Assembly: GCA_038200275.1 (NCBI GenBank)
Contig: JBBPYC010000075.1
Location: 17,471 to 81,470, forward strand
DNA length: 64,000 nucleotides
Source of the DNA: JBBPYC01 sp038200275
Lineage (GTDB): Bacteria > Pseudomonadota > Gammaproteobacteria > Burkholderiales > Burkholderiaceae_C
Direction: 5' to 3'
Below are positions 52,252-60,488 of this stretch, piece by piece. The position numbers were made by a program, and so were the translations under genes. The notes beneath the pieces were generated by a model. The model did no database searches. It saw only the letters and a program-made list of their open reading frames with translations, and had not been told where the DNA came from. The first letter of the stretch is position 1, and every line of letters starts with the position of its first letter.

Positions 52252-53718
52252 ATGAGCATGTTTTTTTCGCAATCCCACCAATCGCATTCGAATCTTCATC
52301 GCCTGCCGGCGTGCCTCGTGGCGGTGCTGGTCTGCACCTTCGCACTCGGCGCCGTGCAGGCACAGGGCTTCAAGCCGTCCGGGCGGTCGCCATCGTTTTC
52401 TGCTCCGGGGTTGAGTGCGCCGCCGCTGAATGCGCCGGCCTCAAAAGCGCCCGAGTTGCCACGACCCGGCTCGTCTGCGCCTGCGCAGCGCCAGCAGGCG
52501 GACTTCATCGTGGCGGTGGTGAATTCCGAGCCGATCACGAACAACGAACTGCATGCACGGGTCGAGCGCATCGCGCAGCAGCTCGCGCAGTCGGGCCAGC
52601 CGGTACCACCGCCGGAAATATTGCTGCCGCAGGTGCTGGACCGCATGATCTCGGACCGCGCGCAACTGCAGCTTGCGCGCGAAGTCGGCATCAAGATCGA
52701 CCCTGCTGCGGTCGATCAGGCCGAGTTGAACGTGGCACGGCAAAACAAGCTGACGGTGGCGCAGTTGCGTCAGCGGCTTGTGTCCGACGGCTACCCCCCA
52801 GACGAGCTGCGCGACGAACTGAAGCGCCAGATCACGCTGCAGCGGCTGCGCGAGCGCGAACTGGAGCCGAAAGTCAAAGTCACCGAACTCGACATCGACC
52901 AATTTCTGAACCGCGCACAGGCTGACGGCGCGCCGGCCGAACTCGAACTCGCGCAGGTGCTGATCGCGCTGCCGGAAGGCGCAACAGCGCAGGAGACCGC
53001 CGAACGCCAGCGCCTTGCCGACCAGGTGGCAAGCCGTGCGCGGGCCGGTGAAGACTTCGCTGCGCTCGCAGGCGAATTCTCCGACGGCCCGGAACGTGCC
53101 ACCGGCGGCCGCATGGGTCTGCGCAGCGCGGATCGCTACCCGGAGCTGTTCCTAACTGCGACCAAAGCGCTGCCAGCCGGCGGCGTGGCCGGGCCGATCC
53201 GCTCCGGTGCGGGCTTTCACGTGCTGAAGGTGATCGACAAAGGGCGGCTTGGCACACCGGCCGGCATGACGGTGATGCAAAACCATGCACGCCACATCTT
53301 GCTGCGCCTGAGCAAACAACAAGACGAGGCGGCCGCGCGCGCGCGGCTGGCCGACTATCGGCGCCGGATCGAGTCGGGCAGTGGCGACTTTGCTGCGCTG
53401 GCCCGCGAATACTCGCAAGACACCAGCGCCAAAGACGGCGGCGACCTGGGTTGGTCGAGCCCGGGCCAGTACGTGGCGGAATTCGAGCAAGCCCTGGCCG
53501 GACTGTCGCCAGGCCAGCTCAGCGAGCCGTTCACCACCCAGTTCGGTGTGCATCTGGTGCAACTGCTGGAGAGGCGCGAAGCGGCATTGACCCCGCGTCA
53601 GCAACGCGAACTTGCGCGCAATGTACTCAGGGAGAAGAAGCTCGACGAGGCTTACCCGCCGTGGGCGCAGGACGTGCGCAACCGCGCGTTCGTCGACATG
53701 CGCGAGCCGCCGCAGTAG
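52252..53718 (+). CDS. surA: Periplasmic chaperone/peptidyl-prolyl isomerase SurA
   Basis: A 488-residue periplasmic chaperone that helps outer membrane proteins, LptD among them, fold. A signal peptide covers about residues 1-38 (LVAVLVCTFALGAVQAQ). The SurA N-domain follows (~95-235, FIVAVVNSEPITNNELHARV), then two parvulin domains (~245-350 and ~355-460; the second with HARHILLRLS and GGDLGWSSPGQYV). A Pro/Ala-rich linker lies between signal and N-domain. Start ATG at 52252; 52258 is possible. It follows lptD by 74 bases, the usual order. Confidence 0.95.
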   Translation: MSMFFSQSHQSHSNLHRLPACLVAVLVCTFALGAVQAQGFKPSGRSPSFSAPGLSAPPLNAPASKAPELPRPGSSAPAQRQQADFIVAVVNSEPITNNELHARVERIAQQLAQSGQPVPPPEILLPQVLDRMISDRAQLQLAREVGIKIDPAAVDQAELNVARQNKLTVAQLRQRLVSDGYPPDELRDELKRQITLQRLRERELEPKVKVTELDIDQFLNRAQADGAPAELELAQVLIALPEGATAQETAERQRLADQVASRARAGEDFAALAGEFSDGPERATGGRMGLRSADRYPELFLTATKALPAGGVAGPIRSGAGFHVLKVIDKGRLGTPAGMTVMQNHARHILLRLSKQQDEAAARARLADYRRRIESGSGDFAALAREYSQDTSAKDGGDLGWSSPGQYVAEFEQALAGLSPGQLSEPFTTQFGVHLVQLLERREAALTPRQQRELARNVLREKKLDEAYPPWAQDVRNRAFVDMREPPQ

Positions 53719-53750
53719 CTTTTGGCTCTCGCCCAGGCTTTGCTCCCTGC

Positions 53751-53829
53751 GGTCGGCTCTCGCCCAACACCCCACCGGGGGCGGCGCCTGCGGCCTGGCG
53801 GAACCTGCTCCATAGGGGTCTTGCTGGGA
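53751..53829 (+). repeat. Dispersed intergenic repeat, copy B
   Basis: Aligns with copy A at 30264-30340: GGTCGGCTC at the left end, the core GGGGCGGCGCCTGCGGCCTG and GCGGA in the middle, and TTGCTGGGA at the right end, with scattered substitutions and small indels. It fills most of the surA-ksgA gap, where pdxA usually sits in related bacteria. Non-coding. Confidence 0.7.
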
Positions 53830-53892
53830 TGGGGCTCATCGACATCCTCTGGCGTAGGTGAATGACATGAAATGCTGCTGGGTGAATCGATC

Positions 53893-54711
53893 ATGAGCGG
53901 CGAGGCGCGGCATCGGCCAAAGAAGCGTTTTGGTCAGCATTTTTTGACCGACTCAGCCGTGATCGATGCGATCGTCGCTGCGATCGACGCACAACCCGGC
54001 GCGCGCATGCTGGTAGAGATCGGCCCAGGCTTGTCGGCGCTGACAGCGCCGCTGCTCAAGCAGGTGGGCCAGCTTACGGTGATCGAACTCGATCGGGATC
54101 TGGCACGCCGTCTGCGCAGCGACAACCGGCTTCGGGTGATCGAGTCGGACGTGCTCGCGGTCGACTTCACGGCACTGGCGCGCCAACTTGAGACAGCGGA
54201 TGCGGCAGATGCAGCGCGTGCTGCTGGCGGCCTGCGCATCGTCGGCAACCTGCCCTACAACATCTCGACTCCGATTCTTTTCCACCTGCTCGAGCATGTA
54301 GAGGTGGTGGCAGACCAGCACTTCATGCTGCAAAAGGAAGTGGTCGAGCGCATGGTGGCTGCGCCCAGCACGGCGGCATACGGTCGGGTCAGTGTGATGC
54401 TGCAATGGCGCTACGAGATGACGCAATTGTTTGTCGTTGGCCCCGAGGCGTTCGAGCCACCACCCAAGGTGCATAGCGCAGTGGTCCAGATGCGGCCACG
54501 CGAGACATTCATCCCAGTGCAAGCCAGCTGGTTGCGCGAGTTGCTTCGCGTTGCGTTCAGCCAGCGGCGCAAGCTGCTGCGGCACACGCTTGGTGCCTGG
54601 CTGGACCAACTCGGCTTTGCAGACGATTTCGATGTTCAGCGGCGCGCAGAGGAAGTGTCGGTCGATGCTTATCTGGCGTTGGCAGTGGCAACGCAGCCCA
54701 CGAAAGACTGA
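53893..54711 (+). CDS. rsmA: 16S rRNA (adenine1518/1519-N6)-dimethyltransferase
   Basis: A 272-residue SAM-dependent rRNA methyltransferase (KsgA) that dimethylates two adenines near the 3' end of 16S rRNA and acts as a late 30S checkpoint. Motifs are RFGQHFLTDSAVID at the N-terminus, the SAM site EIGPGLSALT, and the catalytic NLPYNIS. Start ATG at 53893 (MSGEARHRPKK) fits the family; ATG 53872 adds seven residues. A strong terminator follows. Confidence 0.96.
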   Translation: MSGEARHRPKKRFGQHFLTDSAVIDAIVAAIDAQPGARMLVEIGPGLSALTAPLLKQVGQLTVIELDRDLARRLRSDNRLRVIESDVLAVDFTALARQLETADAADAARAAGGLRIVGNLPYNISTPILFHLLEHVEVVADQHFMLQKEVVERMVAAPSTAAYGRVSVMLQWRYEMTQLFVVGPEAFEPPPKVHSAVVQMRPRETFIPVQASWLRELLRVAFSQRRKLLRHTLGAWLDQLGFADDFDVQRRAEEVSVDAYLALAVATQPTKD

Positions 54712-54721
54712 AGCCCGCCAA

Positions 54722-54763
54722 AAGAAAACCCGCCGTATCGAGGGCGGGTTTTCTTACTTTTTT
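54722..54763 (+). terminator. Rho-independent terminator after ksgA
   Basis: A perfect 13-base stem, AAGAAAACCCGCC with GGCGGGTTTTCTT, loop GTATCGAG, then ACTTTTTT. It starts 11 bases after the ksgA stop. It ends the lptD-surA-ksgA transcript. Confidence 0.92.
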
Positions 54764-54826
54764 CGTTGGGGTCAGCGCTTGAGCTGCCCCTTTTTCAAAA
54801 GCAGATTGGCGCTTGCGCGCCCATGG

Positions 54827-55102
54827 TCAGGCAGCCGACAACCAGTAGGCCGCGTTGAACGGACTGCTCATGCGCAGCGCCTGGGGCGTCACGTCGAGCA
54901 GTCGGTCGGTCGGCATGCCGTCGGCGAATTCGCCCGTATCGGCGGCCGTTGCTGCGACTGCGCCGTTGTTGACGCCATCGGTCACACCGGCAGTGCTGGT
55001 GCTGCTGTGAAGACGTGCATTGCCTCCGATGCCATTAGCCTCGTTCGCCCGTTCTGCTTGGCTGGTGTGTGCAGAACGGGCTACCGAAAAGAATAGAAGC
55101 AA
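54827..55102 (-). CDS. Hypothetical small protein downstream of barstar
   Basis: A 91-residue frame, TTG start, overlapping the barstar stop by 22 bases. It begins MLLFFSVARSAHTSQ and ends NAAYWLSAA, with a polar Gly/Asn/Ala-rich middle. I recognise no family. It lies in the space between the ksgA terminator and barstar. It may be spurious; the acidic and non-repetitive C-terminal third (EFADGMPTDRLLDVTPQALR) is the only part that looks selected. Confidence 0.25.
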   Translation of the reverse strand: MLLFFSVARSAHTSQAERANEANGIGGNARLHSSTSTAGVTDGVNNGAVAATAADTGEFADGMPTDRLLDVTPQALRMSSPFNAAYWLSAA

Positions 55103-55620
55103 CGAAACGGTATTTTCCGATCGGCCCAGAAATCGGCCGCGTCGCGGAATATGTCAAGCAATTGCTCGCGCGCTTCCTTGTCGAACTTGCCGTTGGCCGG
55201 GATGTGCTCAAGCACCACCACGAAGCCGGGCTGTGGGCCCGACTTGTGCAGCGGGTCGGTCATGCAATCGTAGAGCGCATCGAAGTTCTTGCCGAAATGC
55301 GCAGGAAACGTGAATTGCTGCGCGATCAGGTCAAGCACGTCTTGCTTGCTCTGGGCCACGGCCAAGTTCGCATACAGGAAATGCTGGCCGAGTTCGGTCG
55401 CAGCCACATGCAGATCACTCACGCGAAACGCGCGGATTGACTGCACGATGTTGCTGCGCACGCCGCGTAGCAGAGATTCCTGACTCGGCTGCGACGCTTG
55501 CGGCTGCTTTTGTTGCTGTTGCTGCGGCTCCCGGACTGTCGGGTTCACCCGCGCGGCGGGTTCGTGGCCAGGGAACTGCTGCGCTTGCAGCAGCGGGTCC
55601 CGGCTAAGCGGTGCATCCAT
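55081..55620 (-). CDS. Barstar-family ribonuclease inhibitor
   Basis: A 179-residue protein. Residues ~80-179 carry the barstar fold, with VLDLIAQQFTFPAHFGKNFD, then ALYDCMTD, the acidic inhibitor helix region. Barstar binds and blocks a barnase-type RNase in the cytoplasm. The N-terminal ~50 residues are an extension rich in Gln and Pro (a QQQQQKQPQ run) that is not part of the fold. It lies just after the RNase gene on the same strand, as expected for a cognate pair. The usual single-domain barstar is ~90 residues. Confidence 0.9.
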   Translation of the reverse strand: MDAPLSRDPLLQAQQFPGHEPAARVNPTVREPQQQQQKQPQASQPSQESLLRGVRSNIVQSIRAFRVSDLHVAATELGQHFLYANLAVAQSKQDVLDLIAQQFTFPAHFGKNFDALYDCMTDPLHKSGPQPGFVVVLEHIPANGKFDKEAREQLLDIFRDAADFWADRKIPFRCFYSFR

Positions 55621-55752
55621 CTTCTATTGCTCTTTCAAATTGACTACAAAACCGACTTGACTCAAAAAACGATCCACTCGACAGTGGAACCCAGCAAAGG
55701 CTGTTCCCGCCTCGTTGCCATTCGCTTGCAGCGCCTGAGGGCAGCTTGGCAA

Positions 55753-56181
55753 CTAGGGCTGCGACGCCAGTGCCAATCGGCGAAAACTCGCGTAATGGTC
55801 ACCGGTGTAGTAACACGCGTCCGGCGTCTGCGCCGGCCCGCCGCACACCAACCGGCGTGCGCCACGATGTCCGACGCCCGGCGTGTCGACCGTGTACTCG
55901 AGGTAGTAGCCACGGCGCTTGGCCGGCAGCAACCGCTCGCGATTGCCGAATACGCTGCCATCCTTCTCGTGCCGAAAGGGGCCACCCTGCAAGATCGATC
56001 GATACACAGTACGTGCTTGCGCTGGCAACTCGACCAGCGAAACCACATCCGCAGACGACGACTGCTCGGGCACCTGCACCGGACCACGCGCTGCAGCCCC
56101 AAGGCTTGCGCCTGCCAGCAACGCAGCGACCAAGCCCGCACGAAGCGAACCTTCAACGAAAGAATCAAGCAACGACGACAT
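55753..56181 (-). CDS. Secreted barnase/RNase Sa-type ribonuclease
   Basis: A 142-residue microbial guanyl-preferring RNase. An N-terminal hydrophobic segment (~12-31, SLRAGLVAALLAGASLGAAA) acts as signal peptide. The mature domain has HEKDGSVFGNRERLLP, the catalytic Glu95 in LEYTVDTP, Arg110 in RGARRLVCGG and His129 in GDHYASF, matching Glu54, Arg69 and His85 of RNase Sa. Cys113 and Cys123 could form a disulfide. It precedes barstar by 132 bases. Likely exported, with the inhibitor protecting the cytoplasm. Confidence 0.93.
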   Translation of the reverse strand: MSSLLDSFVEGSLRAGLVAALLAGASLGAAARGPVQVPEQSSSADVVSLVELPAQARTVYRSILQGGPFRHEKDGSVFGNRERLLPAKRRGYYLEYTVDTPGVGHRGARRLVCGGPAQTPDACYYTGDHYASFRRLALASQP

Positions 56182-56364
56182 CCCGAACCGGCCCTTGCAC
56201 AGCGAACTGCGTCTACAACGAGTTCGGGTTTCTACCTAAATTCCGATCGGTAGTGTGACGCAAAGCTGTGCTAACCGCAAGCCTTGCGCACATGTTGTGG
56301 GGACATCTGCACCGCACTTTCACACGGTTAGGGGCATGTCTCTAGGGATTGCGCACTTTGCCGC

Positions 56365-58713
56365 TCAGATCACGGCGTCCTGCACCACCGATTCGCGAGT
56401 CGCGTTCGCGTCGGCCACGGTTAGCGCCGTCATGTTGACGATGCGCCGCACCGTCGCGCTGGCGGTCAGGATGTGCACCGGCATCGCAGCGCCCAGCAGC
56501 ACCGGCCCGATCGCGATGTTGCCGCCGGCGGCAGTCTTCAGCAGGTTGTAGGAAATGTTGGCAGCTTCGATATTGGGCAGCACGAGCAAGTTCGCGTCGC
56601 CTTTCAGCGTGCTGTGCGGCATCAACAATTCGCGTGCCTTGCCGTCAAGCGCGACGTCGCCGTGCATCTCGCCGTCGACTTCGAGCCAAGGGGCTTCCGC
56701 GCGCAATAGCTCCAATGTCTGGCGCATCTTTAAAGCGCTTGGGCTGTTCGAACTGCCGAAGTTCGAATGCGACAGCAGCGCGACTTTCGGCTCGATGCCG
56801 AAGCGCAGCATTTCTTCGGCCGCCATCACGGTGATCTCGGCGAGTTCGGCGGCCGTCGGGTCGTCGTTCACATGCGTGTCGACCAGAAACACCTGCCGGT
56901 TCGGCAGCACGAGGCCGTTCATGCAGGCATAAACGCCTTCTTTCTGCAAACGACCGGGGCGCTTGCCGATCACCTGATCAATGTAGGGCAGGTGCATCCG
57001 GGTGGTACCCCAGGTGCCGCAGATCATGCCGTCGACTTCGCCTTTGTAGAGCAGCATCGCGCCGATCAGGGAGAGGCGCCGGCGCATCTCGATCTTGGCG
57101 ATCGAGACCGTGACGCCGCGCCGCTCCATCATCTGGTGATAGGTCTGCCAGAAATCGCGGTAACGATGGTCTTCTTCGACGTTGACGATGTCGTAGTCCT
57201 TGCCTTGCGCCAGCCGCAAGCCGAACTTCACGATGCGCTGCGCGATCACGGCCGGCCGGCCAATCAGTGTGGGCCGTGCAAGCCGCTCGTCCACCACGAT
57301 CTGGCAGGCGCGCAGCACGCGCTCTTCCTCGCCTTCGCAGTAGGCCACGCGCTTTTTCTCGGCCGCGCGCGCAGTCACGAAGATCGGCTTCATCGTGGTG
57401 CCGGATGCGTAGACGAAGTTTTGCAGCTTCTGCCGATACGCTTCCATGTCCTGAATGGGCCGCAGCGCAACGCCGCTGTCGGCCGCCGCTTGCGCCACCG
57501 CCGTCGCGATGTTCGTCATCAGCCGCGGATCGAACGGCTTCGGAATCAGGTACTCAGGGCCGAACGCGAGCTGCTGGCCCGCGTAAGCCGCGGCCACCAC
57601 CTCGCTCTGCTCGGCCTGCGCCAAGTCGACGATCGCATTCACCGCGGCGATTTCCATCTCGTCGGTGATCGTCGTCGCACCACAGTCAAGCGCGCCGCGG
57701 AAGATGTACGGAAAGCACAGGACGTTGTTGACCTGATTCGGGTAGTCGGTGCGGCCGGTGGCCAGCACCGCATCGGGCCGCACCGCCTTCGCTTCCTCTG
57801 GCGTGATCTCCGGGTTCGGGTTGGCGAGTGCCAGGATCAGCGGGCTCGGCGCCATGCGCTTGACCATTTCCTGCTTCAGCACACCACCGGCAGACAAGCC
57901 AAGGAATACGTCGGCGCCGTTGATCACCTCAGTAAGCCTGCGCGCTTCGGTCGCTTGAGCGAACTGGATCTTGTCCTCGTCCATCAGTTCGGTGCGACCT
58001 TGGTAGACCACGCCGGCCAGGTCGGTTACGAAGATGTTCTCGCGTGGCAGCCCCAGCTTGACTAGAAGCTTCAAGCACGCGAGTGCCGCTGCCCCGGCGC
58101 CGGAAGTCACCAGCTTGACGCTGCCGATGTCCTTGCCAACCACCTTCAGCCCGCCGAGCACCGCCGCACCCACCACAATCGCGGTGCCGTGCTGGTCGTC
58201 GTGAAACACCGGGATCTTCATGCGCTCGCGCAATTTGCGCTCCACATAAAAGCAGTCTGGCGCCTTGATGTCTTCCAGATTGATGCCACCAAAGGTCGGC
58301 TCCAGTGCGGCGATCACGTCGACCAGTTTGTCCAGATCGTTCTGTTCGTCGATTTCGATGTCGAACACGTCGATGCCGGCAAATTTCTTGAACAAGACCG
58401 CCTTGCCCTCCATCACGGGCTTGGATGCCAGCGCGCCGATGTTCCCCAGTCCCAGCACCGCCGTGCCGTTGCTGATCACGCCGATCAGGTTGCCTCGGTT
58501 CGTATAGCGGAACGCGTTCTGCGGATCCGCCTGAATTTCAAGGCACGGTGCCGCCACGCCGGGCGAATAGGCCAACGCCAGATCGCGCGGGTTGACCAGC
58601 TGTTTCGTCGCCTGGATCTGCATCTTGCCGGGGACCGGAAACTCGTGGTATTCAAGCGCGGCTTGACGTAGTTCGGCCTGGGCTTGGTCCGACTGGACCG
58701 ATTCGGTACTCAT
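56365..58713 (-). CDS. maeB: NADP-dependent malic enzyme with phosphotransacetylase-like domain
   Basis: A 782-residue fusion: malic enzyme (~1-430) making pyruvate and CO2 from malate with NADP+, and a C-terminal phosphotransacetylase-like domain (~440-780) thought to be regulatory (acetyl-CoA sensing). Malic motifs: AYSPGVAAPCLEIQ, the catalytic Lys/Asp segment FHDDQHGTAIVV, the NAD(P) site SGAGAAALACLKLL, and LALANPNPEITPEEA. Start ATG at 58713 (MSTESVQSD); the upstream frame to 58785 has no family match. It provides NADPH and pyruvate from C4 acids, in line with the organic-acid lifestyle. Confidence 0.96.
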   Translation of the reverse strand: MSTESVQSDQAQAELRQAALEYHEFPVPGKMQIQATKQLVNPRDLALAYSPGVAAPCLEIQADPQNAFRYTNRGNLIGVISNGTAVLGLGNIGALASKPVMEGKAVLFKKFAGIDVFDIEIDEQNDLDKLVDVIAALEPTFGGINLEDIKAPDCFYVERKLRERMKIPVFHDDQHGTAIVVGAAVLGGLKVVGKDIGSVKLVTSGAGAAALACLKLLVKLGLPRENIFVTDLAGVVYQGRTELMDEDKIQFAQATEARRLTEVINGADVFLGLSAGGVLKQEMVKRMAPSPLILALANPNPEITPEEAKAVRPDAVLATGRTDYPNQVNNVLCFPYIFRGALDCGATTITDEMEIAAVNAIVDLAQAEQSEVVAAAYAGQQLAFGPEYLIPKPFDPRLMTNIATAVAQAAADSGVALRPIQDMEAYRQKLQNFVYASGTTMKPIFVTARAAEKKRVAYCEGEEERVLRACQIVVDERLARPTLIGRPAVIAQRIVKFGLRLAQGKDYDIVNVEEDHRYRDFWQTYHQMMERRGVTVSIAKIEMRRRLSLIGAMLLYKGEVDGMICGTWGTTRMHLPYIDQVIGKRPGRLQKEGVYACMNGLVLPNRQVFLVDTHVNDDPTAAELAEITVMAAEEMLRFGIEPKVALLSHSNFGSSNSPSALKMRQTLELLRAEAPWLEVDGEMHGDVALDGKARELLMPHSTLKGDANLLVLPNIEAANISYNLLKTAAGGNIAIGPVLLGAAMPVHILTASATVRRIVNMTALTVADANATRESVVQDAVI

Positions 58714-58911
58714 GGAATGAATGTCTCCTGCTGAAAGACCGCATTGGGGCAACCTTGGCTGGCGCACGCTGGAAGCGCTGACCAAGGTAGGCGGCTCGGG
58801 TTTTCAATCATTCTAGGGTCGCCTCAGCGACCTTTCTACCCATCCCGAGCGGCGCGAGCAGCCATCGATAATCCTCCCCATGCACTCCGTTTGCCGCCCA
58901 GCTGCCACCCG

Positions 58912-60456
58912 ATGAACGAAACGACCGCGCGCGAGATCGCGCTGGTGCGCGCCGTCGAACTGGCGGACCGAGACCAACAACTGCTGCATGCGGAAGACCG
59001 CCGACAGGCGAACCAGGCAGCGCGTGAGGCGTCGCGCGGCCAACTCGCGTCGTCCGCCGACGACGCGACTGGCAATGGATACCTGCAGGCCCGTGCGCAC
59101 GCGCTGCTGGACCGGTTGCAGTCGCGCCACACGGTGATCGCTGCGGCGCGGCAAGCTGGGCATTGGCCTCTGTGGGCGGGGCTGGGCTCGGCGCTGGTCG
59201 CGCTGCTGGCTGGCGGTTTTGCCGAACGGATTGCGAATCCACAACGGGTCGATTTGCTGTCGGTCACGCTGCTGGCGATCGTGCTTTGGAACCTCGTTGT
59301 CTACCTGACGTTGCTGTTGGTGCCCCTGCTGCTGCAAGCCCGCAAGGCCAATGCGCATGAAGCGTGGCTGCCAGTGCCCCGCTGGCTGCGCCACGGCGCC
59401 GAGCGTTGGATGGCCGGCCGATCGACCTCAGTTCAACAGCCGCAACAACCTGCTTTGCTGCGCAGCGCGTTGCTCGGCTTTGCGCGCGACTGGAACCGGC
59501 TGGCCGCGTCGCTGAATTACGCGCGTATCGCGCGCATGCTGCACCTGGCAGCGGCCCTGTTTGCTGCGGGCGCGATTGCATCGCTGTATCTGCGCGGCAT
59601 CGTCTCGGAATATCGGGTGGGCTGGGAAAGCACGTTTCTGGACGCCAACGCCGTGCACGGCTTGCTGTCGGTGGTGTTCTGGCCGGTGGTGCACCTGCTC
59701 GGGATGCAGCCGTTCTCGGTCGATCAGGTCGCGGCGCTGCAGTTCAGCCAGCCGCCGCAGGCTGCATCCGGCGCGCGCTGGGTGCATCTCTATGCGGCAC
59801 TGCTGGCGCTGATCGTGGTGCTGCCGCGCGCAGTGCTCGCAGCGCTGGCCTGGCGGCGTGAGCGGCAGCTTGTGCGCACCTTCCCACTCGATTTGCAGGA
59901 GCCTTATTTTCAGCGGCTGCTTGCTGGTGCTGGCGGTGCGGAGCGTGGGGGCGCAGGCCCCCGCGCCGGAGCCACGCAAGCCGGTGCGCTCAGCGTCTGG
60001 CCTTACAGCTTTCGGCTGAACGATGCGCGCCGCCAGGGCTTGCAGGCGGTGGCGGCGCAGTTGTTGGGCAGCGATGCACCGCTTGAAGTGCGTGCGCCGG
60101 TGGGCTACGGCGAGGATTTGCCGGCACCAGACGCCGACGCGCCTGCAGCGGCCCTAACCTTGCTGCTGTTCAACGCCAGCGCGACGCCCGAGACGGAAAA
60201 CCACGGCGCCTTCATCGATCAGGCGAAGGCCGCCACCTCGCGTCGCACCGCCGTGCTGCTGGATGAATCGGGCTGGCTCGAGCGATTTGGTCAGCAACCC
60301 GATGGGGCCGATCGGCAGGCCGAACGGCGCAGGCTCTGGAAGCGCTTTTGCCAATCGCACGGGGTCGCGATTGCGTTTGTCGATCTGCTCGAGCCCATGC
60401 TCGATGGGCTCGAGCACGATTTGGCCACGCGCAGCCCGACGATGGCCGCAGCCTGA
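58912..60456 (+). CDS. DUF2868 membrane protein
   Basis: A 514-residue protein of unknown function. It starts MNETTAREIALVRAVELADR, has an N-terminal charged helical part (~1-85), then membrane segments at ~88-106, ~118-142, ~210-232, ~245-275 and ~297-315, and a cytoplasmic C-terminal part (~330-510) ending in an ATLLLFNAS-like strand pattern (AALTLLLFNASATPETENHG). This fits DUF2868. The next gene (DUF3482 GTPase) is 32 bases away and is its common neighbour, so the two likely work together at the inner membrane. Confidence 0.82.
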   Translation: MNETTAREIALVRAVELADRDQQLLHAEDRRQANQAAREASRGQLASSADDATGNGYLQARAHALLDRLQSRHTVIAAARQAGHWPLWAGLGSALVALLAGGFAERIANPQRVDLLSVTLLAIVLWNLVVYLTLLLVPLLLQARKANAHEAWLPVPRWLRHGAERWMAGRSTSVQQPQQPALLRSALLGFARDWNRLAASLNYARIARMLHLAAALFAAGAIASLYLRGIVSEYRVGWESTFLDANAVHGLLSVVFWPVVHLLGMQPFSVDQVAALQFSQPPQAASGARWVHLYAALLALIVVLPRAVLAALAWRRERQLVRTFPLDLQEPYFQRLLAGAGGAERGGAGPRAGATQAGALSVWPYSFRLNDARRQGLQAVAAQLLGSDAPLEVRAPVGYGEDLPAPDADAPAAALTLLLFNASATPETENHGAFIDQAKAATSRRTAVLLDESGWLERFGQQPDGADRQAERRRLWKRFCQSHGVAIAFVDLLEPMLDGLEHDLATRSPTMAAA

Positions 60457-60488
60457 GGCGTGACCGACTTTTCTCCTACCTTCACTTG

